Origin: Melaminivora suipulveris
GTDB taxonomy: Bacteria; Pseudomonadota; Gammaproteobacteria; Burkholderiales; Burkholderiaceae_C
Reading direction: 5' to 3'
DNA: 64,000 nucleotides
Assembly: GCF_003008575.1 (NCBI RefSeq)
Contig: NZ_CP027667.1
Location: 372,001-436,000 of the forward strand
This document shows, piece by piece, positions 27,888 to 34,818 of this stretch; within the stretch, counting starts at the first letter, position 1, and every line of letters begins with the position of its first letter. Both the position numbers and the translations under genes were made by a program. The notes beneath the pieces are model-generated. The model ran no database searches and was not told where the DNA came from. It worked only from the letters and a program-made list of their open reading frames with translations.

Positions 27888-29272
27888 GCTTCGTTTCTGG
27901 CGCCCAGGACAATAAAGGCCGCGCCGAGCCAAGCGAAGGCGAGCAGGAGCGGTTTAATCAAGCTCAACGAATCGCAGAAGCCCTGCCAGGAGAACGACAG
28001 GGTATGCCCGCCGACTGTGACAGTAAAAGGAGGCGGACAGACACCACTACCGAAAAAACCCGCTTCGGGTACGAGGTCGAACTCGTATTCTTTTTCCGGC
28101 AACTTGGCAGGGTCAGGCGGTTCCAGCTTTTGGCAGGCGACGATATCGGGATGCTTTTCGCAAAGGTCTTGCGTTTCGTCGCGTGGCTTGTCGTTTCCGC
28201 CGCCTGAACCGTCATCGTCCGTTATGGGATTATCGACGGGCGTTTTCGTTTCCTGCGGGCGATTTACCGGCAGCATTTCCAGCCGGAAAGGCGTGTCATC
28301 CGTGGGGGCGTGAATGATCTTGACGCCAGGAGTAATCCAGGGAAGGTTTTTCCCCTCTTGCGGTTGATTCGGGTCGTAATCGGGGTTTGCAACCGGGTTG
28401 CCGCTTGGGACGAACAAGGGCAAAGAAACGGGGTATTCCGTCTTTGATGGGTTGACCCAAGGCGAAGGGATATCTACCGGTAAATACGTGTCAGGTGGAA
28501 GCTCGAACGGAACCGTATTTGGCATGGTTTTCGGCTCAAGAATGTCCGCGAATTCTTCGGGCGTTTCAATCTTGCGGCCCTGCTGAGTCTCAGGAGATAA
28601 GCACCCTTGGGGCGTCTTCACCCAGCCAGCCGGGCAATCTGACGCCTCCTTAGCAACCTCTCTGTAAAACCACTGGCTATTCGGGCCATTGTTGTAAAAG
28701 TCATATTCGACACGCTTCCCGGCTATTCTGCACTTAGAAGCATTAAATTCTCCGACGCAAACATTATAAAGACCTTGCAATGCCTGCTGTTCAGTATCAT
28801 ATTTAATAGCATTAAGCCCACAGTTGCTAGGGTTGCGAATCGTAGTGCGATCATGGCAATACACCCAACCCTCTGATATTTGACCTGGAATCGTCTCGGA
28901 AACGGTCCAAATTTTCTCCACTTCATCCCAAATCAATTTGCCAAGACCCAACCATTGAGAAATCCCCAATGCTGTACGACTGACAGGATGGGTATAAATA
29001 GCGATTGCCGCCGCTCTAAATGCAGCCGGCCCGAGCTTATAGCCGACGTTCAGCGCGACGTCCCGACCGCCGACAGGCACGGTCAACGCATTAGGCGAGT
29101 AAATCACCCGGCCGGTAATGGAGTCCAAAACGACTTTAGCGTTATATTCGCCCCGGCTCATTTCCCTACCGCCAGCGTTACCGCGCCAGCCGCGCGGGTC
29201 TTTGGGAAAGTGATAGGCCGCATCCGCGATGCAGGGGGCCAGCGCGAGAGCGCACAGAATCAGCGCGCGCAT
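27884..29272 (-). CDS. TspB-like adsorption protein (pIII-like)
   Basis: This 462-residue protein begins with a signal peptide (MRALILCALALAPCIADA). It then has a large exported region, a Pro/Asp-rich linker (roughly residues 230-370), a TspB-like Cys motif (DLCEKHPDIVACQKLE), and a C-terminal membrane anchor (LIKPLLLAFAWLGAAFIVL). The layout and position match pIII, which binds the host receptor and anchors in the particle tip. The 28.6-29.0 kb part is clearly richer in A+T than the flanks, which suggests a swapped receptor-binding module. Paired cysteines (CHDRT, NCGL, VCVGE, KCR) fit disulfides in the exported part. Confidence 0.8.
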   Translation of the reverse strand: MRALILCALALAPCIADAAYHFPKDPRGWRGNAGGREMSRGEYNAKVVLDSITGRVIYSPNALTVPVGGRDVALNVGYKLGPAAFRAAAIAIYTHPVSRTALGISQWLGLGKLIWDEVEKIWTVSETIPGQISEGWVYCHDRTTIRNPSNCGLNAIKYDTEQQALQGLYNVCVGEFNASKCRIAGKRVEYDFYNNGPNSQWFYREVAKEASDCPAGWVKTPQGCLSPETQQGRKIETPEEFADILEPKTMPNTVPFELPPDTYLPVDIPSPWVNPSKTEYPVSLPLFVPSGNPVANPDYDPNQPQEGKNLPWITPGVKIIHAPTDDTPFRLEMLPVNRPQETKTPVDNPITDDDGSGGGNDKPRDETQDLCEKHPDIVACQKLEPPDPAKLPEKEYEFDLVPEAGFFGSGVCPPPFTVTVGGHTLSFSWQGFCDSLSLIKPLLLAFAWLGAAFIVLGARNEA

Positions 29273-29328
29273 ATGAGCCAGGTTGCGCCCAGGATGGCGA
29301 CGACGTAGATAACCGCATCAGGCGTCAT
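29260..29328 (-). CDS. 22-residue membrane peptide (candidate pVII/pIX-like minor coat protein)
   Basis: The frame encodes MTPDAVIYVVAILG followed by ATWLICAR, then stops. It is almost entirely one membrane helix. The ATG overlaps the upstream gene's stop by four bases (ATGA), and its end overlaps the pIII-like gene start by 13 bases, so it fits the tightly coupled late operon. Ff phages have pVII and pIX peptides of about 32-33 residues at this kind of position. Homology cannot be judged at this length. Confidence 0.6.
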   Translation of the reverse strand: MTPDAVIYVVAILGATWLICAR

Positions 29329-29645
29329 GGTTCTGGCCTCGCCAACAGGAGCGACTTAATCATGTAGACCGCGATCCATCCGCCCGCGACTGCCCAGGCG
29401 ATGGGCAGCGCGTCGGAGGCGGTCAGGAGGTTGCAGGGCATTGGCTCCTGCAAGGACTGCACGACGAGCGATGCGCCGCCGCCAACGGGGGTCAGCGCAT
29501 ACTCGATGCCGTTTTCAGCCACTGCCGAGACCGAGGCGACGTAGGCCCCGCCGCCGTGCTGGACGATGGCGCCAGCTTGCGCAGAGGCGGCAGCCTGCAA
29601 TGCTGCCGTCTTGGTGCCGTAGCACGCGGGGCCTACTTGCCACAT
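29325..29645 (-). CDS. phage minor structural protein candidate
   Basis: This 106-residue protein begins MWQVGPACYGTKTAALQAAA. Its central part could be exported, with a Cys near each end, and a membrane helix is near the C-terminus (ALPIAWAVAGGWIAVYMIKSLLL). It has no classical signal peptide. It follows the major coat gene by 14 bases and overlaps the 22-residue peptide gene. Position suggests a virion component, but no family is recognised. Confidence 0.7.
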   Translation of the reverse strand: MWQVGPACYGTKTAALQAAASAQAGAIVQHGGGAYVASVSAVAENGIEYALTPVGGGASLVVQSLQEPMPCNLLTASDALPIAWAVAGGWIAVYMIKSLLLARPEP

Positions 29646-29659
29646 TCCCGGCCCCTGGC

Positions 29660-29899
29660 TTACTTGCCGCGCCAGAGCAGCTTGATCGCCCACATGGCGA
29701 ACAAGCCGAGCACTACGGCCACGGCGATTTGCTCGCCTGCCGACATTGCCTCGTTGACCTTGGTCAGAATCTGCGCACCAGCGTTGCCGCCAGCGCCGCC
29801 GCCCTCTTGCGCCAGCGCCACGCCAGAGCCGATCAGCGCAAGGGCGCCAGTGCCCACGCGGGCGCCGTACTTGCGCACGGTGTTGAAGGTTTGAGCCAT
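29660..29899 (-). CDS. major coat protein (pVIII-like)
   Basis: This 79-residue precursor has a basic N-terminus and hydrophobic signal (KYGARVGTGALALIGSGVALAQ), with likely cleavage after VALAQ or nearby. The mature part has a Gly-rich, weakly acidic start, a membrane helix (IAVAVVLGLFAMWAIKLLW), and a basic end (RGK). This is the classical pVIII layout for a helical filament coat. An AAAGGGGA ribosome site precedes the ATG at 29899. A 16-residue longer start is possible but gives no better signal. Confidence 0.87.
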   Translation of the reverse strand: MAQTFNTVRKYGARVGTGALALIGSGVALAQEGGGAGGNAGAQILTKVNEAMSAGEQIAVAVVLGLFAMWAIKLLWRGK

Positions 29900-29933
29900 G
29901 TTTTCCCCTTTCATGGGAGGTTGGTTGTTTGGT

Positions 29934-29977
29934 GCAACGCGCACCCGTCAGCACTCGCGCGAAGCGCTGACAGTTGC
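29934..29977. promoter_or_regulatory. hairpin upstream of the major coat gene
   Basis: Two nested arms are visible: outer GCAAC/GTTGC, inner GTCAGC/GCTGAC. It lies between the 91-residue gene and the coat gene, 35 bases before the coat ATG. It could be a partial terminator or an RNA-processing site that raises coat expression. Confidence 0.45.
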
Positions 29978-29988
29978 AGGCTGGTGCC

Positions 29989-30264
29989 CTACCCTTCGCC
30001 CCGCCAATAAGCAGCCTGCCGGTCGAAGTGCTCGTCTTCCGCGCGGCGATAGTTCGCTAATGCGTCTTCATAAGCAGACTGCGCCGCCGCCGCTTCCGCC
30101 GCGTCGCGCTGAGCACGCTGCCGCAACGCGGCTTTCATGTCTGCGGAACTGGTCTCGGGAAGTTCGCGCTGCGAGAACTGAGACAAACCACCAGACCCAC
30201 CGCCTGAGCCGCCGCCGTTATTGGCAAACCACCATCGACGCTGTGATTCGCTTACAAAACTCAT
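29989..30264 (-). CDS. hypothetical phage protein with Gly-rich linker
   Basis: This 91-residue soluble protein begins MSFVSESQRRWWFANN, followed by a GGGSGGGSGG linker and a C-terminal Ala/Glu/Arg-rich helix that may form a coiled coil (about residues 43-85). I recognise the short SxxQRRWWFA motif as recurring in phage proteins but know no function for it. It lies between the ssDNA-binding and coat genes. Confidence 0.65.
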   Translation of the reverse strand: MSFVSESQRRWWFANNGGGSGGGSGGLSQFSQRELPETSSADMKAALRQRAQRDAAEAAAAQSAYEDALANYRRAEDEHFDRQAAYWRGEG

Positions 30265-30281
30265 TAACGATTTCCCCTTTC

Positions 30282-30488
30282 TCAGAAGTCAATCCGGTGG
30301 AGTTGCTGGAGGTCTACGACCTGCGCGCGGTGCCAGCCTTCCACGTGGTCCTCAATCAGTTGCGCGCAGGTTTCGAGGTCATCCACCGGCACTGCTTCGC
30401 GGAGCAAAATGACCCATTCGGGCTGGCCGTCCTCGTAGCTGGGCGACAGGAATGCGCCCGTGGTGGCCGACTGGATGACGTAGGGCAT
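30282..30488 (-). CDS. small phage protein
   Basis: This 68-residue protein (MPYVIQSATTGAFLSPSYED start) has a plausible folded core: WVILLREAVPVDDLETCAQLIEDH. It has no membrane helix. Its ATG overlaps the ssDNA-binding gene's stop (ATGA), so it is coupled to it. No family is recognised; a regulatory or replication-accessory role is only positional inference. Confidence 0.65.
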   Translation of the reverse strand: MPYVIQSATTGAFLSPSYEDGQPEWVILLREAVPVDDLETCAQLIEDHVEGWHRAQVVDLQQLHRIDF

Positions 30489-30829
30489 CAGCCGGCCTTT
30501 GCAGCCTGGGCAGGCGCGGCAGGCGCCTGGGCGCGGGCGATGGGGCGGATTTCAACGAGCACCATCTTGGTGCCGTCCTGGGCGGCTGCGGCCATCTCGA
30601 ATGTCGCGGTGGCCTTGATGGGCAGCGCTTCGCCCAGGTGCGACCACTTGTCGAACTCTTTGGCGTCCTGGATCTTGAACGGGCGAGTGGCGCGGCCGAT
30701 GGAGCGGCCAGCGCTGTTTTCCGCAAGGTCGACTTCACAGTGAAACGTGGTGCTGCTGAAGTCGCGGCCTTCAATGGTCCCTTGGGATTCCTTGACGCCG
30801 TGGACGATGACTTCGGATTGAAAACGCAT
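30488..30829 (-). CDS. single-stranded DNA-binding protein (phage gpV-like)
   Basis: This 113-residue protein starts MRFQSEVIVHGVKESQGTIEGR, with alternating strands like a small OB-fold. The C-terminal AQAPAAPAQAAKAG tail is disordered. Position directly after the replication initiator, and size, match inovirus ssDNA-binding proteins that coat the new plus strand before packaging. The family match rests on the KESQGTIEGRDFSSTTFHCE segment, so I rate it likely, not certain. Confidence 0.75.
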   Translation of the reverse strand: MRFQSEVIVHGVKESQGTIEGRDFSSTTFHCEVDLAENSAGRSIGRATRPFKIQDAKEFDKWSHLGEALPIKATATFEMAAAAQDGTKMVLVEIRPIARAQAPAAPAQAAKAG

Positions 30830-30861
30830 GGTGATGGTCTTTCTTGGCCGGTGATTGAGGG

Positions 30862-32094
30862 CTATGCGGTGGCGTGGCCGGCGCCTGCGCCCTTGGTGGT
30901 GCGACGGTGCGCAGACGCGTAGGCGCGCGCAACTTCCGTGCGGGTGAACCGGCGCAGTCGGCCGGGTGTTTGCTGGTGTTCGACGAGCGAGAGAAAGGCG
31001 CTTTCGCCCAGGTGTTCGAATGCGAGCGCGAGGCTTGGAGCGGCGACGTCGCGCAGCCACCGGACGTTGCGCGTGACTTCGGCTTCGATGGTTTCAGCGG
31101 GCAGGCGGCGCGCAGTGGGGATACGCTCAGGCGTGGCGGTGGCTTCGGCTTCGCGCAGGAGTGCGGCATGCCAGTCGCTGGCGCCGCCGAAGAAGTCGGC
31201 GGGACGGCGCAGGATGTCGCTGGGCAGGTGGCGCAGCTTGTTGCCGTAGCGAAGTTCAGCGCGCATCCAGTCGGTTGCGTCTTTTTCGCCGAAGAGCTGG
31301 GCGCCTTTTTCGTAGATGTTGGTTTGCTTGCCGGCTTCCTTGCTGCCAACGTAGAAGCTGCGGCCCTTGCGACCGCCTTCGCTCCAGTCGCCGACCATGT
31401 TGCACTTCAGGCGCTTGCCGCCCGAGTCCATCAGGCCGGTTTCGTAGTCGGAGACGATGCGGGCCATGCCACCGGCGAGGCCGTCGAAGAAGTCCAGGGC
31501 CAGGTCACAACGGGTGATGTTGCCGGCCATCTCGTCAACGAGGGTTGCGAGGTCTTCCCGCCAGCCGCTGCGGGCGAAGGTGCACGCGGTGCCGTACAGG
31601 TTGACGTGCATGGTCTTGGCCTGGGCCTGTTGGCGCGGGCTGTCGCCGCTGGCGAGGTAGCCAACCCAGCCAACTTCCTGCCCGTTGCGCTCGATGCTCC
31701 AGCGGTGGCGGTAGAAGTCGTGACCTTTGCGGACTTCGGCCGCTACGGTGAATTCTTCGCCGAGGGTTTCGCACACGCGTTGCGCCAGCTCCATGGCCTG
31801 GGCGGAGGGGGCGAATTCGGCATCCGGCAGGGTGCCCAAGAGTTTGATTAGGCGGGCATGGCGGTCGGCGGCGTGCTGTTCGTCGCTGTATTGCAAGGGC
31901 GAGGGGAACAGGGTTTCGACGTCGAGGGTCGGCGCGTTGCGCAGAAGGCAGGTGAAGCGCAGCCAATCGACGTGCACCATGGTGTTGGTGTTGGTGCGTT
32001 CGGCGAGAAGTCGGGCCTTGACTTCGTTGCCGTCGAGGACGAGGGCGCAGGTCTGGGAGTGCTTTTTCAGCACGGAGCGCGCGGGACGGGTCAT
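30862..32094 (-). CDS. replication initiation protein (Rep_trans/pII-like)
   Basis: This 410-residue protein resembles the phage/plasmid replication initiation factor family. Motifs include MVHVDWLRFTCLL, NITRCDLALDFFDG (metal or active-site acidic residues) and FYVGSKEAGKQTNIYEKG (Tyr and Lys typical of the nicking family). It should nick the double-stranded form to start rolling-circle replication. The C-terminal part is rich in basic residues. The ATG overlaps the preceding stop (ATGA). Confidence 0.83.
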   Translation of the reverse strand: MTRPARSVLKKHSQTCALVLDGNEVKARLLAERTNTNTMVHVDWLRFTCLLRNAPTLDVETLFPSPLQYSDEQHAADRHARLIKLLGTLPDAEFAPSAQAMELAQRVCETLGEEFTVAAEVRKGHDFYRHRWSIERNGQEVGWVGYLASGDSPRQQAQAKTMHVNLYGTACTFARSGWREDLATLVDEMAGNITRCDLALDFFDGLAGGMARIVSDYETGLMDSGGKRLKCNMVGDWSEGGRKGRSFYVGSKEAGKQTNIYEKGAQLFGEKDATDWMRAELRYGNKLRHLPSDILRRPADFFGGASDWHAALLREAEATATPERIPTARRLPAETIEAEVTRNVRWLRDVAAPSLALAFEHLGESAFLSLVEHQQTPGRLRRFTRTEVARAYASAHRRTTKGAGAGHATA

Positions 32095-32492
32095 GACCGG
32101 ACCTCCTGGGCGTTGCTGGTGGTGACCGTCGCCGGGTGGTTATCCCCGTGATTACCATCGGGGAGGGCCTGTCGGCCTGCGCCGGCTGCGCCCGCCTGCG
32201 CGCTGGCGCCTGCGCTGGCGGGCGCAGCCGGCGCAGATTGCGCACGATCCGCACGAGCGAGAAAGTCGGCGATGGATCGCCACGCGGGTTCGTTGGCAGC
32301 TTTTCGGGCTGCTGCTGCTTGCGCTTCGGTGTCGGTTTCAGGTGATGGGCGGCTTTCTGCTACGCAGAAACCGGGCTCTAGTGCTTCGCACCCAAGCCCT
32401 GCGGTCTTGGCCCTTCGGGTAACGATCCCTGCCGCAGGTGAACCGGGCGAGAGGGAATGGGCGAGCCAGGAGAGGATGTGAGCGGCGGTCAT
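32091..32492 (-). CDS. hypothetical phage early protein
   Basis: This 133-residue protein (MTAAHILSWLAHSLSPGSPA start) is mostly Ala/Pro-rich, with EPAWRSIADFLARADRA as the only clear helix. It overlaps both neighbours by four bases (ATGA), so it is part of the coupled early operon. No family is recognised. Confidence 0.6.
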   Translation of the reverse strand: MTAAHILSWLAHSLSPGSPAAGIVTRRAKTAGLGCEALEPGFCVAESRPSPETDTEAQAAAARKAANEPAWRSIADFLARADRAQSAPAAPASAGASAQAGAAGAGRQALPDGNHGDNHPATVTTSNAQEVRS

Positions 32493-32764
32493 GCGCGACC
32501 CTTCCTACGCAAGTCGGAGCGCAGCCGCTCCGCAGCGCGGTCACATGCCATCGCGGAAAACACCTCCTGATGAACAGGAGGCAGCGGCGTTGTGCTGTGG
32601 ATACGCACCTCAACGAAGGCAATAACCCTGCCGCCGTCTTGGATGCCAAGCAAAGGGACGTCCAATTGCACCGAGACGCGGGAGTTAATACGACGCGGGA
32701 ACTTGTCGCCAGCAGCCTGCGCAAACTCCGAGCGCAGTTCGTCGAGCTTCTCGAACGGTGTCAT
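32489..32764 (-). CDS. hypothetical phage early protein
   Basis: This 91-residue protein starts MTPFEKLDELRSEFAQAAGD and contains SVQLDVPLLGIQDGGRVIAF, which suggests a small alpha/beta domain. The C-terminus is basic (RLRSDLRRKGRA), compatible with nucleic-acid binding. It overlaps both neighbours by four bases. No family is recognised. Confidence 0.65.
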   Translation of the reverse strand: MTPFEKLDELRSEFAQAAGDKFPRRINSRVSVQLDVPLLGIQDGGRVIAFVEVRIHSTTPLPPVHQEVFSAMACDRAAERLRSDLRRKGRA

Positions 32765-33042
32765 TGGGACACCTCGACCCAGCCAGCGTAGGTCATGAAG
32801 CCCTGGGCGCGGCGGACGCTGACTTCACCGGTCAGGAAGTCGCGCGCCGCTGCATGCGCTTTTTGGCTGGTGCGGAAGCGAAAGCACAACGGCGCTTTGC
32901 CAGGAAAGCGCACTTCCACGATCCACGAAGGCAGGACTTCAACACCAGAAGGAACCCCCCGCCCAGCGGCCGGAGCCGGCACGCTGACAGCCGCTTGTGT
33001 GCGGGCGGAGGGTTCACATGGGGGGGCGAGATAGGGGGGCAT
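32761..33042 (-). CDS. hypothetical phage early protein, first of the leftward operon
   Basis: This 93-residue protein (MPPYLAPPCEPSART start) has a Pro-rich N-terminus. The C-terminal part WIVEVRFPGKAPLCFRFRTS followed by AHAAARDFLTG may be a small RNA- or DNA-binding fold. The ATG at 33042 has a CAGGAG site 6 bases upstream, which decides it over an ATG 17 codons earlier that lies in the operator. It is the first gene read from the phage promoter. Confidence 0.65.
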   Translation of the reverse strand: MPPYLAPPCEPSARTQAAVSVPAPAAGRGVPSGVEVLPSWIVEVRFPGKAPLCFRFRTSQKAHAAARDFLTGEVSVRRAQGFMTYAGWVEVSQ

Positions 33043-33064
33043 GCCGGCTCCTGTGCAAGAATTA

Positions 33065-33093
33065 CCAAATTGCCAACGTTCACAATTTGGCAA
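33065..33093. promoter_or_regulatory. palindromic operator between phage regulator and early operon
   Basis: Two overlapping inverted repeats are seen: CCAAATTG (33065-33072) with CAATTTGG (33083-33090), and TTGCCAA (33070-33076) with TTGGCAA (33087-33093). It lies in the 77-base divergent spacer, 28 bases before the regulator ATG, and would cover promoters on both strands. The regulator encoded beside it is the obvious candidate ligand. Confidence 0.6.
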
Positions 33094-33119
33094 CGGATGC
33101 TACAGGAGGCGTTTACAAA

Positions 33120-33446
33120 ATGGCAACCCTTGAAACATTGAATTTACTAATCGAAGAAGCCTCTTCGATAGTTGGAAGTCAAGCGCGCCTAGCGGAGCTG
33201 ATGGGCATGCATAAAAGCCACATCACGCAGATGAAACAGGGAACAAGGGCCGCAAGCTGGCGCGTTCGGGGCAAATTGCGCGCAATCCTGGGCGAGGACC
33301 CAACGCATGCGTTCATGGCCGCGATGGCCGAGGACTTGGCGCAGTCCGAGAACGCGGACGAAAAAAAAGCTGCAGATGGCTTTCAGGCCATGCTTGCAGC
33401 TTTTCCAGGGGATTGGCGGAGACGGAGGGATTCGAACCCTCGATGA
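33120..33446 (+). CDS. phage helix-turn-helix regulator, C-terminus crossing attR
   Basis: This 108-residue Cro/C1-type regulator has a helix-turn-helix in QARLAELMGMHKSHITQMKQG (about residues 22-42). An AGGAGG site lies 8 bases before the ATG. It is divergent from the early operon across a palindromic operator, so it probably keeps the phage silent. The last ten codons (WRRRR, DSNPR) are antisense tRNA-Ser, entered through attR. In the circular form the frame would leave the shared 13 bp into phage DNA at 24950 and continue to a stop at 25125, which gives about 160 residues. Confidence 0.8.
   Translation: MATLETLNLLIEEASSIVGSQARLAELMGMHKSHITQMKQGTRAASWRVRGKLRAILGEDPTHAFMAAMAEDLAQSENADEKKAADGFQAMLAAFPGDWRRRRDSNPR
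33361..33401 (-). terminator. phage-borne terminator now following tRNA-Ser
   Basis: Read leftward it forms AGCTGCA...ATGGC/GCCAT...TGCAGCT, with a small bulge and a 6-base loop, then eight T. It lies 13 bases past the tRNA-Ser 3' end, within the regulator coding sequence on the opposite strand. In the circular phage it would lie just after attP, downstream of the recombinase gene. Confidence 0.85.
33414..33426 (-). repeat. attR core of the inovirus prophage
   Basis: TGGCGGAGACGGA is the complement of the tRNA-Ser 3' end including CCA. It is identical to attL at 24937-24949. The integrated phage restores a complete tRNA gene on this side. Confidence 0.88.
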
Positions 33447-33506
33447 GGCTCTACACCCCATACTCCCTTAGCAGGGGAGCACCTTCGGCCACTCGGTCAC
33501 GTCTCC
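33414..33506 (-). tRNA. tRNA-Ser(GCU)
   Basis: This 93-base gene with encoded CCA has acceptor GGAGACG paired to CGTCTCC and discriminator G. The anticodon loop CTGCTAA gives GCU, and a long variable arm typical of serine tRNAs follows. The T-loop is GTTCGAATCC. It is the attachment site of the prophage and stays intact. It lies 43 bases downstream of lysC on the same strand. Confidence 0.96.
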
Positions 33507-33549
33507 AGACCCGCGATTATGCCCCATTTTGCGGGGCTCAAAACCGAAC

Positions 33550-34818
33550 TCAGGCGCTCGACTGGTCCAGGCCGAAGGCCTTGTGCAGCGCGCGCACGGC
33601 GAGCTCCACGTACTTGTCGTCGATGACCACCGAGGTCTTGATCTCCGAGGTGGAGATCATCTTGATGTTGATGTTCTCCTCGGCCAGCGCGCGGAACATG
33701 GTGCTGGCCACGCCGGCGTGGCTGCGCATGCCGATGCCGACGATGCTGACCTTGGCGATCTTGTCGTCGCCCACCACCTCCTCGGCGCCCAGCTTCGGCG
33801 CGACATGGTCTTTCAGCAGATCCAGCGTGCGCTGGTAGTCGCCGCGGTTGACGGTGAAGCTGAAGTCGGTGCGCCCTTCCTTGCCGACGTTCTGGATGAT
33901 CACGTCCACGTCGATGTTGGCTGCGGCCACGGCGCCCAGGATCTGGTGCGCGATGCCGGGCGTGTCGGGCACGCCCAGCACGGAGATCTTGGCCTCGTCG
34001 CGCGCGAACGCGATGCCGGATACGACGGCTTTTTCCATTTGTTCGTCTTCCTCGAAAGTGATCAATGTGCCGGACTTGGCTTCCTCGTCCAGGTCGATGT
34101 CCCAGGGCGTGAAGCTGGACAGCACGCGCATGGGCACGCGGTACTTGCCGGCGAACTCCACCGAGCGGATCTGCAGCACCTTGCTGCCCAGGCTGGCCAT
34201 CTCCAGCATCTCCTCGAAGCTGAGCGAATGCAGGCGCCGCGCCTCCGGCACCACGCGCGGATCGGTCGTGTAGACGCCGTCCACGTCGGTATAGATCAGC
34301 ACTTCGGCGGCCTTCATGGCGGCCGCGATCGCCACGGCGGACGTGTCCGAGCCGCCACGGCCCAGGGTGGTGATGTGGCCTTCGCCGTCGATGCCCTGAA
34401 AGCCGGTCACGATGACCACGCGGCCGGCATCCAGGTCGGCGCGCACGCGCTGGTCGTCGATGGACTCGATGCGCGCCTTGGTGTAGCTGGAATCGGTGCG
34501 CACCGGCACCTGCCAGCCGGTGTAGCTGATGGCGGGCATGCCCTCGGCCTGCAGGGCCAGCGCCAGCAGCGCGGACGAGGCCTGCTCGCCGGTAGCGGCC
34601 AGCATGTCCAGCTCGCGGTGGTAGGCGGTGTCTTTTTTGGAGGGGGCGAGCTCCTTGGCCAGGCCGAGCAGGCGGTTGGTCTCGCCGCTCATGGCGCTGG
34701 GCACCACCACCATCTGGTGGCCGGCCCGCGCCCATTTGGCCACGCGCTTGGCGACGTTGCGGATGCGCTCGGGCGAGCCCATCGACGTGCCGCCGTATTT
34801 ATGAACGATCAGTGCCAT
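33550..34818 (-). CDS. lysC: aspartate kinase
   Basis: This 422-residue enzyme phosphorylates aspartate, the first step to lysine, threonine, methionine and diaminopimelate. The kinase domain starts VHKYGGTSMGSPERIRNVA and includes TLGRGGSDTSAVAIAAAM. Two C-terminal ACT domains (for example ISVLGVPDTPGIAHQILG and VSIVGIGMRSHAGVASTMF) bind regulatory amino acids. Its length fits the single-function, lysine/threonine-sensitive type. No lysine riboswitch is evident in the 113-base upstream gap. Confidence 0.96.
   Translation of the reverse strand: MALIVHKYGGTSMGSPERIRNVAKRVAKWARAGHQMVVVPSAMSGETNRLLGLAKELAPSKKDTAYHRELDMLAATGEQASSALLALALQAEGMPAISYTGWQVPVRTDSSYTKARIESIDDQRVRADLDAGRVVIVTGFQGIDGEGHITTLGRGGSDTSAVAIAAAMKAAEVLIYTDVDGVYTTDPRVVPEARRLHSLSFEEMLEMASLGSKVLQIRSVEFAGKYRVPMRVLSSFTPWDIDLDEEAKSGTLITFEEDEQMEKAVVSGIAFARDEAKISVLGVPDTPGIAHQILGAVAAANIDVDVIIQNVGKEGRTDFSFTVNRGDYQRTLDLLKDHVAPKLGAEEVVGDDKIAKVSIVGIGMRSHAGVASTMFRALAEENINIKMISTSEIKTSVVIDDKYVELAVRALHKAFGLDQSSA

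Larger units (their letters stand above)
24937..33426. mobile_element. integrated filamentous phage (inovirus) in tRNA-Ser(GCU)
   Basis: The prophage lies between 13-bp direct repeats (TGGCGGAGACGGA), which gives a circular genome of about 8,477 bp. Leftward genes are, in order: three small early genes, replication initiator, ssDNA-binding protein, two small genes, major coat protein, two minor coat-like peptides, pIII-like adsorption protein, pVI-like DUF2523, Zot/pI ATPase, a small membrane protein and a serine recombinase. A divergent regulator lies at the right end. All expected morphogenesis functions are present and intact, so the phage could be active. No secretin (pIV) is seen, so it probably uses a host outer-membrane channel. 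From memory, Ralstonia phage RSM1 has a similar integrase type and serine tRNA target. Confidence 0.92.

Noticed and set aside
24937..33426. XerCD/dif-type integration of the phage
   Set aside because: The boundaries are 13-bp tRNA sequences, not dif-like, and a serine recombinase lies next to attL.
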